A stretch of DNA of 64,000 nucleotides from contig CAIMLR010000036.1 of NCBI GenBank assembly GCA_903842345.1, positions 310,001 through 374,000 on the forward strand, written 5' to 3'. This DNA is from an uncultured Myxococcales bacterium. GTDB lineage: Bacteria; Myxococcota_A; UBA9042. Positions 24,885 through 34,449 of this stretch are shown here, one piece after another (positions within the stretch are counted from its first letter, which is position 1; every line of letters begins with the position of its first letter). Under the pieces are notes generated by a model that was not told where the DNA came from, made no database searches, and saw only the letters and a list, made by a program, of their open reading frames with translations. The position numbers and the translations under genes are program-made.

Positions 24885-26870
24885 CTACTTCGGCGCCGGC
24901 GCCGGCTCTTGCGGCTTGTTGTTCGGGTCTTTCGCCTGCTGTTCCAGCATCATGCCCTGTTCAATCGCCTGCACGCGGCTCTCGATCGCAATCGAGTTCT
25001 TCCACTTCAGCGCCATCGCCGCTTCATTGGCGATCGCCGCGGCCTTCAGCTTGGCATAGTCCGGCGTCATCTTCTTGGGCGCCTTTTCATACTTCTTCAG
25101 CTCAACGCGCGCGGCGTCCAGCTGCGGCTTGACCTCGTCCGCCTTGGGCAGATTGGCGTCCTTGATGTAGCGCTTCCAGTACTCGATCGACCGCTTGCCG
25201 TCGTTGAACGGCTGGTTGTTGTAGATGAGCGCGAGACGCACAAGGATCGCCGTGCGGGTCGCGTCCTTCACGAGCACTTTCTCATAGATCTCCGCGGCCT
25301 TCTTCGGCTCGCGCTTGCCTTCCAGGGACAGCGCGTAACCAGTCAAGGCCTCCAGGTTGTCCGGCTCCAGCGCCAGCGCGGCTTTGTACTGCTTCTCCGC
25401 GTCGCGGTAGTTCAGGTATTCCAGGTAGATGGCGCCGAGATTGAGGCGCGCGCTCGCAGCGTTCGGGTTCAGCTTGACCGCACGGTCAAACGCGACGACC
25501 GCTTTGGGCAGGTCGCCCAAACGCACGTACGCGAGGCCCAGGTTGGCGAGCGCTTCCGGATTGGCGGGGTCGAGCGCGAGCACCTTGTCTTCCAGAATCC
25601 ACCGGGCGATGTCGTTGTTGCCCTGACGCAGCTTGATGAGGCCGCGGATGTTCAGCGCGATCGTGTCTTCGCGATTGGCGCGCAACGCCGTGCGCACAAA
25701 CTGCTCGGCGAGGTCGAGGTTGTCCTGGTCCAGGTAGTAGATCGCCAGCGTGACGTTGGCGACGGTGTTGTCCGGATCCTGGCCGCGAATCGACTCGCAC
25801 ACGCCCTTGGCCTGCTCGGCGAGCTGCGTCGCCCGCGTCTTGTCGCCCGCTTCCAGGGCGCGCCGCGATTCTGCGAGGCTGGCGCGCGCGATGTACGCCT
25901 GTGCGGACAGCTGCAACGACTTCTCGTGGTCATCCTGCGGCGCGATCGCCTTGGCCTGCTCATAGACCGCGACGGCTTCCTTCCACTTGCCCTGACGTTC
26001 CAGCGCCATGCCGAGGTTGAAATACGCCTCGTAGAAACGCTTTTCGCCGTTGACCGCCTTCTGGAACTCGACGGCCGCGCCGGGGTAGTCCGGGCCGCAC
26101 TTGGCGCAGCGACCGTCTGACGTCAGGCAAATCGACGGGCACTTGTAGGTCGAGCACTGGCCGTTGGAGACGTCAATGTATTCGCCGACCTTGCACGGAC
26201 CCGCGCCTTCCGACTTGTTTTCCAGAAGTTCCTTGCCCGTGCATTCGCGCTCCTGCAGGAAGCAGCCGTCCGAGCCGGCCTTGCAGCGCACGTAGCTCTT
26301 CTCGGCCGGCGCGGCGCTGCCGTCAGCGGGCGGCAATGCGGCGAGTTCCTTCAGCCAGTCGCCGCACCAACGCGGCGCACCGGATTTCAGTTCTTCCGGC
26401 TTGCACTCGTAGGTGTCCTGCTCGCACGTCAGGTCGCGCTTGCCGCCGACCCACGGTTCGCACGGCAGGTCTTCGCTCTTCTTTTCCATCTTGCCGGCAA
26501 TCGGCTGGCCAGCGTCGTCAAGCGCGGGGACTTCTTTCTCGACGCTCCGCGAAAAGCGCGCGCACCGCGTGATGTTGCACGACTCGGGCGCGTCAATCGC
26601 CACGCTCGCGCATGCCGGCGGCGCAATGCGCGCGCATTCCTTGCCGAGCGACACGAAGCCGGGGTTGCAGCACTCGCCGTTCTCAAGCATCTGGTATGGA
26701 TTGCACTTGGGCAGCTTGCGCAGCGCCGCCGCCAGACCCGCGCGCATGGAGGCTTCCACCTCGGGCGACAGGCTCGGCAGGTGATCCTGACCGTCAGCGG
26801 CAAACGCCGGCGCCGCAGCGGTCAGCGCAAGCAGGGCAATCAAACTCGTGGTCGTCAAAGTCAGCTTCAT
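24885..26870 (-). CDS. Periplasmic TPR protein with Cys-rich N-terminal region (GltE/NfsE position)
   Basis: This is a 661-residue protein with a Sec signal peptide (about 1-24). Residues ~40-255 hold about 20 cysteines (CNPYQMLENGECC and later), suggesting several disulfides. From ~260 onward there are at least eight TPR units, e.g. YEAYFNLGMALERQGKW and PEALANLGLAYVRLGDL. TPR proteins scaffold multi-protein complexes. Order after two barrels and two other TPR genes matches the position of GltE (AglT) or NfsE in the Myxococcus gliding and spore-coat complexes as I recall them. I see no lipobox, and the Cys-rich head may be lineage-specific. The ATG at 26870 is preceded by GAGG. Confidence 0.8.
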   Translation of the reverse strand: MKLTLTTTSLIALLALTAAAPAFAADGQDHLPSLSPEVEASMRAGLAAALRKLPKCNPYQMLENGECCNPGFVSLGKECARIAPPACASVAIDAPESCNITRCARFSRSVEKEVPALDDAGQPIAGKMEKKSEDLPCEPWVGGKRDLTCEQDTYECKPEELKSGAPRWCGDWLKELAALPPADGSAAPAEKSYVRCKAGSDGCFLQERECTGKELLENKSEGAGPCKVGEYIDVSNGQCSTYKCPSICLTSDGRCAKCGPDYPGAAVEFQKAVNGEKRFYEAYFNLGMALERQGKWKEAVAVYEQAKAIAPQDDHEKSLQLSAQAYIARASLAESRRALEAGDKTRATQLAEQAKGVCESIRGQDPDNTVANVTLAIYYLDQDNLDLAEQFVRTALRANREDTIALNIRGLIKLRQGNNDIARWILEDKVLALDPANPEALANLGLAYVRLGDLPKAVVAFDRAVKLNPNAASARLNLGAIYLEYLNYRDAEKQYKAALALEPDNLEALTGYALSLEGKREPKKAAEIYEKVLVKDATRTAILVRLALIYNNQPFNDGKRSIEYWKRYIKDANLPKADEVKPQLDAARVELKKYEKAPKKMTPDYAKLKAAAIANEAAMALKWKNSIAIESRVQAIEQGMMLEQQAKDPNNKPQEPAPAPK

Positions 26871-26939
26871 CAGGTTCCTCGCGGTGCCAGGCAGTGCCAC
26901 TCGGGGTGGCCGCTGCCGGTGTCTCAGATGCGGTCGGAA

Positions 26940-29900
26940 TTACTTGGGCGCGGGCGCATCCGCCTTGGGCTTGTAGGACGCAGTCAGCTTGCCGCGGCGC
27001 ACGGAGGTCACAAAGGCCGCCGAGGTCGCTGCATCCGTCGCTTTGTCCGACTTCACGGCGGTAATCGCCTTGGGCAGATTCGGATCCTTCTCGATGGTCG
27101 GGAACGCGTTCGGGTTCACCCGCGCCGCGTAGTCGCCCGCCTCTTTGGACCACTTGTTGTACACGCCGGCGTTGTGCGCGAGCGTAATGGCAAAGTTCAA
27201 ACCGGCCAGCGCCTGCTCTTCGATCGGCACCGCGAGCTTCTCAATTTCCTGGCGGTACTTGTCTTCCAGATCCGGGTTGGCCTTGACCTCGGGCGGAATC
27301 GGCGCGTTGAACAGGTCTTCCTTGAACTTGAAGTACAGCAGACCGACGCGGAACGCCGAAGCCGCCGCCCACGAGCGGCCATTGGTCGGCAGCGTCGCGT
27401 CCATCACTTCGTGATAGCTCTTCTCCGCCTTCTTGAGCAGCTCCGCCTTCTTCTGCAGCACGCCGCCGAGCTGGGACATCTTCTTGACGTTCTTCAGCGT
27501 CACCGCGTCAAAGTCGTCAAAGTCGTACTCAGCTTTGTTGAAGACCGCTTCACCGTAGTAGTACGGCGCGCGGCCCTTGGCGCCATCCTTGGACGTGTAC
27601 GCCTTGACCGCCGCGTCCGCCGTCTTCACGACGTCTTTGCGGTTCTTGGCGGCATTGTCGGTGCGCAGCGCCTCGGAGCGACGACCCAGCGATTCAACCG
27701 CCAGATCCGGGCGCGCCGTGCCGTACTTGGTCGCGACCGCTTGGTACTGCGTCGCCGCAGCCTTCGCGCCATCGACGCCCATCTTCTCCAGCACGTGAGC
27801 CTTTTCCATCTCCGCGTCCGGAATCGCCGCCTTCAGTTCCACGGCGCGCGCCGTGTCCTTGGCGCCATCGGGCTTGAGCGAACCCGCCACGCCGATGAAC
27901 TTGTCATACGCCGCCGCCGACTCCTTGTAGTTCTGCAGCGCGTTCAGGATCGCGCCGGCGTTGATGAGCGCCTGCGCCGCGTCCGCGTTGTCGCGCAGCT
28001 TGGCCATGTTCAGGAACGCGTCAGCCGCATCGCGGAACTGCGTCATCTGCTCGTACACGAGGCCGATGGCGAACATCGCTTCCGGCGCGATCTTGGCCTT
28101 GGGGAATTCCTTCACGACCTGCTCGTATTCCTTAATCGCCTTGACGTCTTCCTTCTGCTCTTCGTACAGGATCGCCTTGTAGTACATCGAGTGCGCCGCG
28201 AGCTCCGGCTCATCCTTGCGGAATTCCTTGAGGATCGTGTCGTACTTGGCATGCGCGCCGTCAAAGTCCTTCTTCTCGGCCAGCTCGCGCGCCTGCTCGG
28301 CCATCGCCACGACGATGTACTTCCGCAGATCCGCGGTCTCCAGCACGATGCGGCCCTTGCGCGCCAACATCTTGCGCGACCAATCTTCAATGCGCTCCCA
28401 GTTCTTCTGGCGGGCGTAGATGTCGATCATCGTCTTGACCGCGATTTCCGCCGTCTTGGATTCCGACTTGAACGAGTAGACCTGCTCAAAGCGTTTCAGC
28501 GCCTCGTCATACTGGCCACGATCGTAGTACGTCGCCGCGGCGAGATACATGATCTCCGGCACTTTCGCGCCGCGATTGCCCAGCTTGCCCTTGGCCTTGA
28601 GCTGCTCCATCAGGTTCACGTACGTGTCCGCGCCCTTGATGTAGTCGACTTCCAGCGGGTGCAGCGGCTCGGCGCGCTTGGGCGTGCCCGCCTGACGGAT
28701 TTCTTCTTCCGTCTTCGGCTCTTTCTTGACCTTGGTGACTTTGACGCCCTTGCCGTCATCCGCGCGGACATTGTCCGGCACGAGCGACGGGCAGGTCGCC
28801 TTTTCCACCCACTTGTCGTTCTCCAGGCAGACGTGCGTCTTGCGCATCAGCTCTTCCACGGAGTAGAGCAAGCCGAGCGCCGCGTCTTCCACGTATTCGC
28901 CCGCGGTATCCAGCTCGATGACGCGCTTGTACTGCTGGCGCGCGCCCTCGTAGTCCTTCAACTGGTCAAACAGGATTTCCGCGTAGTAGAAGTTGACGAT
29001 GTACGCCTTCTTGGAGTTCGGGTAACGCCGCACAAACTCGTTGTAATCCTTGGCCGCGGCCGCGTATTCGGGCTTGGCGCGCTCGGGCTCCTTGGACTCT
29101 TCCTCGATCTTCTGCGCGGCCTGGTGGTGGTGATTGGCCACGTACAGCAGCAGCGTCTCGCCCATCTTCTGGGCCTTGTCCAGCGACTCCGCGTTGCCCT
29201 TGTTGGCGGCAATCCACGGGCTGGTCCGGTCGTCGGTGAACGCCAGGAACTCGCGCACGGCCTTCTCGATGTCCGGGAAGTTGCCGATCTTCTTGCGCAC
29301 GTCGATGATCTGCTCATGCCAATCGACGCAGCGCTTGTCGCTCGGCTTGTTCTCGATGAAGTGGTGCAGCAGCTCGATCGCGTTTTCGTCCTTGTCCGTG
29401 GCGATGTAGATGTCGGTCAGCTTCTCCAACCGCAGCCACATGCCCTTCTCGCCTTCGACGGACGTGAAGTACTCTTTGGCTTCCGGCCAGCCGTGATCCA
29501 GCTCGCCAAACGCCTGGACCAGGTCCTTGAGCGCCTGATCGCGGAACTCGATCTTGCCCGCCGCGCGGTCCTCGCCGATTTCCTTGACGACCTGCTGGAA
29601 CGTCTCGATCGTACGACGGAATTCGCGCAAGTTGTAGTACACCCAGCCGAGCTTGTAGAGCGCGTAGTTGTACATGCCCGCGGTCTTGTAGTTCTGGGTG
29701 ATCTTCTCGTAGTTCATCTTGGCGAGCGTCAGGTTGTTCGCCTCGAAGAAGTGCTCGGCCAGCGCGAGGTGCGTATTGGCGATGTACGGCGACTGCTGGA
29801 AGTTCTGCACCAGCTTGTTCAGGTACTGCACGCCCTTGTTGGAAAGCACTTTGTCGCCCAGCGCCTTGCCCTGCTGGAGCGCAGCTTTGCCGAGGCGATA

Positions 29901-30491
29901 CAGCACCTCTGACATGCGCTTGTAGTTCGGCTGCTGCTGCAGGATCTTCTCGTACCACGTCAGCGACTGCTGGTAGTTCTCCACCGGCGGCACCGGCTTG
30001 GTCGGGCGATGCGCTTCCGGCGACTTCTCCCACGCGTCAACGGCCTTGTTGTACTCGGACATCTGCGCGAGGTAGTTGTAGTGGGAGATCTCCCAGTACG
30101 ACTCCGCCAGCCGGAAGTACAGATCCGCGACGTTGTCCTGACGCGGATTGCGCTCGATCATGTCGTTGATCGTCTTGATCATCTTCTGGAGCGACTCGAT
30201 CTTCTGCCGCTGCAGGTCGCGCTCCTTCTGGGTCAAGCCGAGCGACTCCATGCGCTCGTAGTCGAACTCGCCTTTCTTCAGCGAGTCGTCTTCGGCCTTC
30301 TTTTTGGCTTGCTCGGCAGTCGGCTTCGCTTCTTCAACGAGCGACCCCTTCTTCTCGACCTTCTTGCTCGCAGCGCCGGCTTCCGCCTCAAGCTGCGTCT
30401 CCTCTTCCTGTGCGAACGCCATCGGCGCAACAAAGGCGAAAGCGGTCAAGACGGCAGTGAACCGCAGGACTTTCTTCTCAAGCTTCAACAT
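26940..30491 (-). CDS. Very large periplasmic TPR protein (GltD/NfsD position)
   Basis: This 1183-residue protein has a signal peptide (about 1-28, ending MAFA) followed by an acidic/Lys-rich segment. TPR-like helical repeats run through most of its length, such as YFRLAESYWEISHYNYLAQ, YRLGKAALQQGKALGD and PEAMFAIGLVYEQMTQFRDA. There are no enzyme motifs. It would form a long periplasmic superhelix bridging partners. It sits between the GltC-like and GltE-like TPR genes, with 66 and 69 bp gaps, and is probably cotranscribed. The name by position is from memory of Myxococcus and not by alignment. Confidence 0.82.
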   Translation of the reverse strand: MLKLEKKVLRFTAVLTAFAFVAPMAFAQEEETQLEAEAGAASKKVEKKGSLVEEAKPTAEQAKKKAEDDSLKKGEFDYERMESLGLTQKERDLQRQKIESLQKMIKTINDMIERNPRQDNVADLYFRLAESYWEISHYNYLAQMSEYNKAVDAWEKSPEAHRPTKPVPPVENYQQSLTWYEKILQQQPNYKRMSEVLYRLGKAALQQGKALGDKVLSNKGVQYLNKLVQNFQQSPYIANTHLALAEHFFEANNLTLAKMNYEKITQNYKTAGMYNYALYKLGWVYYNLREFRRTIETFQQVVKEIGEDRAAGKIEFRDQALKDLVQAFGELDHGWPEAKEYFTSVEGEKGMWLRLEKLTDIYIATDKDENAIELLHHFIENKPSDKRCVDWHEQIIDVRKKIGNFPDIEKAVREFLAFTDDRTSPWIAANKGNAESLDKAQKMGETLLLYVANHHHQAAQKIEEESKEPERAKPEYAAAAKDYNEFVRRYPNSKKAYIVNFYYAEILFDQLKDYEGARQQYKRVIELDTAGEYVEDAALGLLYSVEELMRKTHVCLENDKWVEKATCPSLVPDNVRADDGKGVKVTKVKKEPKTEEEIRQAGTPKRAEPLHPLEVDYIKGADTYVNLMEQLKAKGKLGNRGAKVPEIMYLAAATYYDRGQYDEALKRFEQVYSFKSESKTAEIAVKTMIDIYARQKNWERIEDWSRKMLARKGRIVLETADLRKYIVVAMAEQARELAEKKDFDGAHAKYDTILKEFRKDEPELAAHSMYYKAILYEEQKEDVKAIKEYEQVVKEFPKAKIAPEAMFAIGLVYEQMTQFRDAADAFLNMAKLRDNADAAQALINAGAILNALQNYKESAAAYDKFIGVAGSLKPDGAKDTARAVELKAAIPDAEMEKAHVLEKMGVDGAKAAATQYQAVATKYGTARPDLAVESLGRRSEALRTDNAAKNRKDVVKTADAAVKAYTSKDGAKGRAPYYYGEAVFNKAEYDFDDFDAVTLKNVKKMSQLGGVLQKKAELLKKAEKSYHEVMDATLPTNGRSWAAASAFRVGLLYFKFKEDLFNAPIPPEVKANPDLEDKYRQEIEKLAVPIEEQALAGLNFAITLAHNAGVYNKWSKEAGDYAARVNPNAFPTIEKDPNLPKAITAVKSDKATDAATSAAFVTSVRRGKLTASYKPKADAPAPK

Positions 30492-30557
30492 CTGGTAACC
30501 TCAAGAGATGGCCACGCTGGCAGGCAGCCGCGGGCGGGCGGAGCGAACGGGACCCGC

Positions 30558-32483
30558 TTAGCGGTTCATCGCCGAGCACTGCTCTTTGACAAACGCGCGA
30601 TAGGCGCCAATTTCATCCTTCCAGAACTCACCTTCAAACGGCCACACCATCGAATCCGAACCGGCGATGGCCAGCGAGCCCTGCGTCGCAACGGTCGCGT
30701 CCGCAGCAGTCTTGTCGCCCTTGATCTCGCCTTCAATCTTGACGAGCTTCAGTTCTTCCAGGTCGACCCGCAGCTGGTCCAGCTTGTCCTGATACGTGCC
30801 GATGTCCTTCTCCGTCTGCCGCAGCGTCTTTTGGATGACGACGCCCGCTTCCGAGATGCGCTCATTCTTCAGCTGGCCAAGCCGCGCCAGCAGGTCCTGA
30901 CCGAACGCGCCAAGCGGCGTCAGGTTGGCCTTGATCAGCGCCTCTTCCTTGTCGATCTGCTTGATCGTCTGGTAAAGATTGAAGAACTCAACGTTGCTCA
31001 GCACCGGCGACTGCAGGCGCCGCGGCAGCGACGACGCCGACTTCTTGTTCACGGACTCGATGAACGAGCTGTAGAAGTCTTCCGGGCGCTTGTTCTTCTT
31101 CAGGAAGTCGCGGAGCGGCGGCGACAGGACGAGCACTTCCTGGGCAAACATGTTCATCGCCGCTTCCGCGTGTTCCGCCTGGCAGAGATTCACAAAAGTG
31201 GTCGCTTCCAGCACCCAAAGCTCCGGATAGAACTGGTGGGCGAAGAACGGCGAGTGCAGCGCGTGGAACGTGCCCAGCGCGCGGGACGTGTCGTTCTTGA
31301 GGAAGTACGTCCAACCGGCTTCGTAGAACGCTGACGCGAGCTTGGGCGAATTCTTGGAGATCTTCTTGTAGTAGTAGATCGCCGCGTCAAACTGCTCAAA
31401 CTCGTACGCGAGGCGGGCGAGCGCGAGGTACGCGAGGTCAACGACCGGCTGGCCAGCGGCGCCCTGCGCTTCACCGGCGATGACGGCGGACTGGAACGCC
31501 TGACTGGCAGCCTTGACCATTTCGGCTTTGCCCGTCGACTCGTCCTCAAAAGCGATGAGGCCAATGAGGTACTGCGCGCGGCCATAGTCTTCCGACTTGC
31601 TCGCGACCTTCTCCAGGTACGGCTTGGCGTCCGCGGACAGGCCAAAGTCGTGCAGAAATTCGCCAACGAAGTAGTTGAAGTTGCTCTGGAACTTCTCATC
31701 CGCGCCAGAGACGTTGAACTTGGTCAGGTCTTCCAGCTCGGGCGGACGGTAGTTGATTTTGCGGCGCAGGTCGCGCAGCTGCTCAAACGCGGGGACAAAG
31801 AACATCTTGTCCGAACCCGCGCGCACGACTTCCAACAGCAGGTTGGCCGCCGACTGCATCAGACCCGCACGCGCGAGCGCGTTGGCGATGCCGTACTTGG
31901 CGACGTACACTTCCTGGCTGTCTGGCGGGAACGGCACGCCGCCCGGGCCATCTTCAATGAACTTGTTGAACACCTGGATCGCTTTGACGAACTCGCCGCT
32001 GTTGGCGTAGTCCTGACCCGTCTTCAGCACCTTGGACGCGAACGCCTTGCGCACGGAATCCTGACGGCGGCGCTCTTCTTCAGCCAGCCGCACGGCTTCT
32101 TCCTTGATCTGCGCTTCCTCGGCCGCCTGTTCAGCCGCCGACAGCTCGCGCTTCTCCTTTTCCTTGACCTTGCCCGCTGGCGTCGTGGCCGGCGTCTCCG
32201 CCTTGCCATTTTGCAGCATCGCGCGGATCACCTTCTCCGACACGCCTTTCTTCTTCAGATCGACGATGTCCGACGGCTTCAGGTTGAACGCCGCGGCGTC
32301 TTTTTGGATCTTCTTGATGATTTGCTCATCCGGAATGTCCAGGCCAACCAGCGTCACCACGTCCTGCACCGTAATGGCGAACGCGTGGGCGGCCGGCAGC
32401 AGCAGCGCAAAAGTGGTCGTACCCGTCACCACAAGGCGACTGAGGGTGCGGTTCAGGAACTTCTTCTGGGCGAGTGGCTTCAC
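30558..32483 (-). CDS. Periplasmic TPR protein (GltC/NfsC-like)
   Basis: This is a 641-residue protein. The GTG at 32483 is chosen because GGGAG lies eight bases upstream. The signal peptide ends LLPAAHAFA. Right after it comes a helical module (VTLVGLDIPDEQIIKKIQKD and VSEKVIRAMLQ), then a charged coiled-coil stretch (residues ~85-130, KEKEKRELSAAEQAAEE), then TPR units (such as YLALARLAYEFEQFDAAIYY). A late coiled coil (~520-580) is rich in Lys, Glu and Leu. It directly follows the two barrel genes, as nfsC/gltC do in Myxococcus, where the protein links the barrels to the rest of the complex. Confidence 0.8.
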   Translation of the reverse strand: MKPLAQKKFLNRTLSRLVVTGTTTFALLLPAAHAFAITVQDVVTLVGLDIPDEQIIKKIQKDAAAFNLKPSDIVDLKKKGVSEKVIRAMLQNGKAETPATTPAGKVKEKEKRELSAAEQAAEEAQIKEEAVRLAEEERRRQDSVRKAFASKVLKTGQDYANSGEFVKAIQVFNKFIEDGPGGVPFPPDSQEVYVAKYGIANALARAGLMQSAANLLLEVVRAGSDKMFFVPAFEQLRDLRRKINYRPPELEDLTKFNVSGADEKFQSNFNYFVGEFLHDFGLSADAKPYLEKVASKSEDYGRAQYLIGLIAFEDESTGKAEMVKAASQAFQSAVIAGEAQGAAGQPVVDLAYLALARLAYEFEQFDAAIYYYKKISKNSPKLASAFYEAGWTYFLKNDTSRALGTFHALHSPFFAHQFYPELWVLEATTFVNLCQAEHAEAAMNMFAQEVLVLSPPLRDFLKKNKRPEDFYSSFIESVNKKSASSLPRRLQSPVLSNVEFFNLYQTIKQIDKEEALIKANLTPLGAFGQDLLARLGQLKNERISEAGVVIQKTLRQTEKDIGTYQDKLDQLRVDLEELKLVKIEGEIKGDKTAADATVATQGSLAIAGSDSMVWPFEGEFWKDEIGAYRAFVKEQCSAMNR

Positions 32484-32561
32484 GGCTCGGCTCCCTTTAC
32501 ATTGGCCGTCCAAGTGCGGACGGCTTCAGAATCGTTGCGACGTTGGGTCAACAGAATCGGT

Positions 32562-33467
32562 TTACTGCAGACCTGAAGTGAACCAGGTGATCGACACGGT
32601 CGCCGCCATCGGGTGCGACACACCGCCGGCGCCCGGATGCGTGGTCGAACCAAACAAGTCGCGCAACTTCGGGTAGAAGAGCTGCGTGTAGTCGATGCCG
32701 AGCGCGAAGCGGTCAGACAGATAAATCTGCATGGTCGCGCCGACGTTGCCCGCGGGATCCGGCGCGTACGTCGGCTCCGACTCGTGGCCCTGGTCGACAA
32801 TCTTCGTCAGCACTGCGCCGACGCCAAAGTTCAACGAAAGGTCGAACTCGACGAGCTTGGTGGTGAAAAAGCCGAACTTGCCGTGCAGCAAGTTCCAGTC
32901 GACGCCGGCGAGCGCGTAGCCCAGCAGCGTCTGCGGCAGGCGGACTTCCAGACCCGGACCGTCGGGACGCGACGTGGTCAGGCTGGACTGCAAGGAGGTC
33001 TGCTGCGGCAGCGTGTAGTTGGCACGGATGCGGAGGGCAAAATCCTCGGAGAAGTAGTACTGGTAGCCGACGCCCATGGCGACGTAGGCGAAGAAGTCGT
33101 CGTTGGGCACGACGCCGGCGGAGAGCGACAGACCGTGGCGACCTTCCTTGAGGATGGCGCGCTTCTGGATGACGCGGATCTCGCGGCGCTGGGCCCAATC
33201 GAGGCGACTGCCGGCGGGAACGCTGTCGTCCGAGATGCCGTAGGCGCTCTCAACGGCGCCGCCGACTTCTGGCACGGCTTCAGCCTTGGCGGGCTTGGCC
33301 TCAGCCGGCTTGGGCTCCGCAGCCGGCGCTTCAACCGGAACAGCAACAGCTGGCGCATCGGCGGCCGGCGGATCCGCCGCGAAGGCGGGCGCAGCAGTCG
33401 CAACCAGCGCGCACGACGCGGCCAGAAGCGGGGACTGCCAGGACTTGAGAATCAGCGGGAGGCGCAT
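32562..33467 (-). CDS. Outer-membrane beta-barrel protein (GltB/NfsB-like)
   Basis: This 301-residue protein has a signal peptide (ending PAFA), an Ala/Pro/Glu-rich linker (~30-70), then a barrel with alternating strands, e.g. GLSLSAGVVPNDDFFAYVAM, GVGYQYYFSEDFALRIRANY and MQIYLSDRFALGIDYTQLFY. The 'VPND-F-F' and 'LRxNYTxP' features match the Myxococcus-type outer-membrane barrel family (OMP_myx_plus, from memory). The protein ends in short beta strands with an aromatic residue near the end (ITWFTSGLQ). It is a paralog of its upstream neighbour. The ATG at 33467 follows AGAGGT. Confidence 0.82.
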   Translation of the reverse strand: MRLPLILKSWQSPLLAASCALVATAAPAFAADPPAADAPAVAVPVEAPAAEPKPAEAKPAKAEAVPEVGGAVESAYGISDDSVPAGSRLDWAQRREIRVIQKRAILKEGRHGLSLSAGVVPNDDFFAYVAMGVGYQYYFSEDFALRIRANYTLPQQTSLQSSLTTSRPDGPGLEVRLPQTLLGYALAGVDWNLLHGKFGFFTTKLVEFDLSLNFGVGAVLTKIVDQGHESEPTYAPDPAGNVGATMQIYLSDRFALGIDYTQLFYPKLRDLFGSTTHPGAGGVSHPMAATVSITWFTSGLQ

Positions 33468-33523
33468 CAGGACCTCTATCAGACAGGGTGTCGCGAACGG
33501 GGCGAACTGCGGAGCAGCGCGCA

Positions 33524-34321
33524 CTACTTGGTCAGGAATGCCACGCCGAGGGTGAACTCGACCGGCGCCAGGAACGGCTTGCCTTGGTCAGGAACGTACA
33601 GGAACTGGCGGTAATCCGTGCGGATGTTCAGCCAGCGCGTGACGTAGAAGCGAAGGGTCGCGCCCCAGTGACCGCCAAACTTGGTGGCGGAGACCGCGGG
33701 CAGGTCTTCATTGCCGTCGGACGTGTCAATCTTGGCGCCAATGATGCCGAGACCGCCGACGAAGCCGATGTCAAAGTTGCTGAGCTTGGACGCGAAGATG
33801 CCGAGCTTGCCGTGGAACGGCGACCACGCGAGGTCCACCGAGCTGAGCCACGTCATCTGCGGGGCTTTCTTGGCGCCTTTGGTCAGGTCGGTTGGGCCGT
33901 TCTTGCCGCCCGGAACGGCGACGAGAAACGCCTGCAGGTCGCTGTTGGCGTTGAACAGGTAGGAGAAACCGGCTTCCACGGACAGCGTGTCCGTGAAGAA
34001 GAAGCCGAGGCGACCGCCAACCGACTTGGGGAAGTAGAACGAGTCATTGGGCACGATGCCGAGGTGCAACGCCGCTTCAAAGCCGCCCTTGCGCTCGTAC
34101 ATCGGGTTCTGCAGCGACGACACTTTCTGTTCGGCGTTCCAGTACTTGTCGAGTTCCGAGTCAATCGGCTGATTGCCGTTGTATGTCGGATCACCCTTTG
34201 CCTCTTCTGCCCAAGCAGCGTGCGGCGCGGTGGTGGCCGCCGCCAGGACGGCGAGGCTCAAGCCCAGGTTGCAGAGAACGCGGTTGAGCGTCCGGGCAAG
34301 CTGGCTGCGATTGAGGTTCAT
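33524..34321 (-). CDS. Outer-membrane beta-barrel protein (GltA/NfsA-like)
   Basis: This 265-residue barrel has a signal peptide (ending AAWA). Strand signatures are FEAALHLGIVPNDSFYFPKS, GGRLGFFFTDTLSVEAGFSY and LRFYVTRWLNIRTDYRQFLY. The same 'GIVPNDSFYF' and 'LRFY-N-R-DY-QFLY' core is found in the neighbour at 32562, so the two are paralogs. The ATG at 34321 has GAGGAGAAG immediately upstream. In Myxococcus, paired barrels of this kind form the outer-membrane part of the gliding and spore-coat machines. Confidence 0.82.
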   Translation of the reverse strand: MNLNRSQLARTLNRVLCNLGLSLAVLAAATTAPHAAWAEEAKGDPTYNGNQPIDSELDKYWNAEQKVSSLQNPMYERKGGFEAALHLGIVPNDSFYFPKSVGGRLGFFFTDTLSVEAGFSYLFNANSDLQAFLVAVPGGKNGPTDLTKGAKKAPQMTWLSSVDLAWSPFHGKLGIFASKLSNFDIGFVGGLGIIGAKIDTSDGNEDLPAVSATKFGGHWGATLRFYVTRWLNIRTDYRQFLYVPDQGKPFLAPVEFTLGVAFLTK

Positions 34322-34449
34322 CTTCTCCTCCATTCTAACTCTCGCTGGCCTGTCTCTCGCGGGCGTGGCGTCGGGTGACGGGCGCGCGGTCATAACCAAG
34401 GACTTTCGTCCGGAAAACTGCGGACCCAAATGGCCCGCGCGGCGTTCGC

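Noticed and set aside
26781-29912. 1043-codon plus-strand frame
   Set aside because: Antisense to the TPR proteins; biased composition, no signal or motif.
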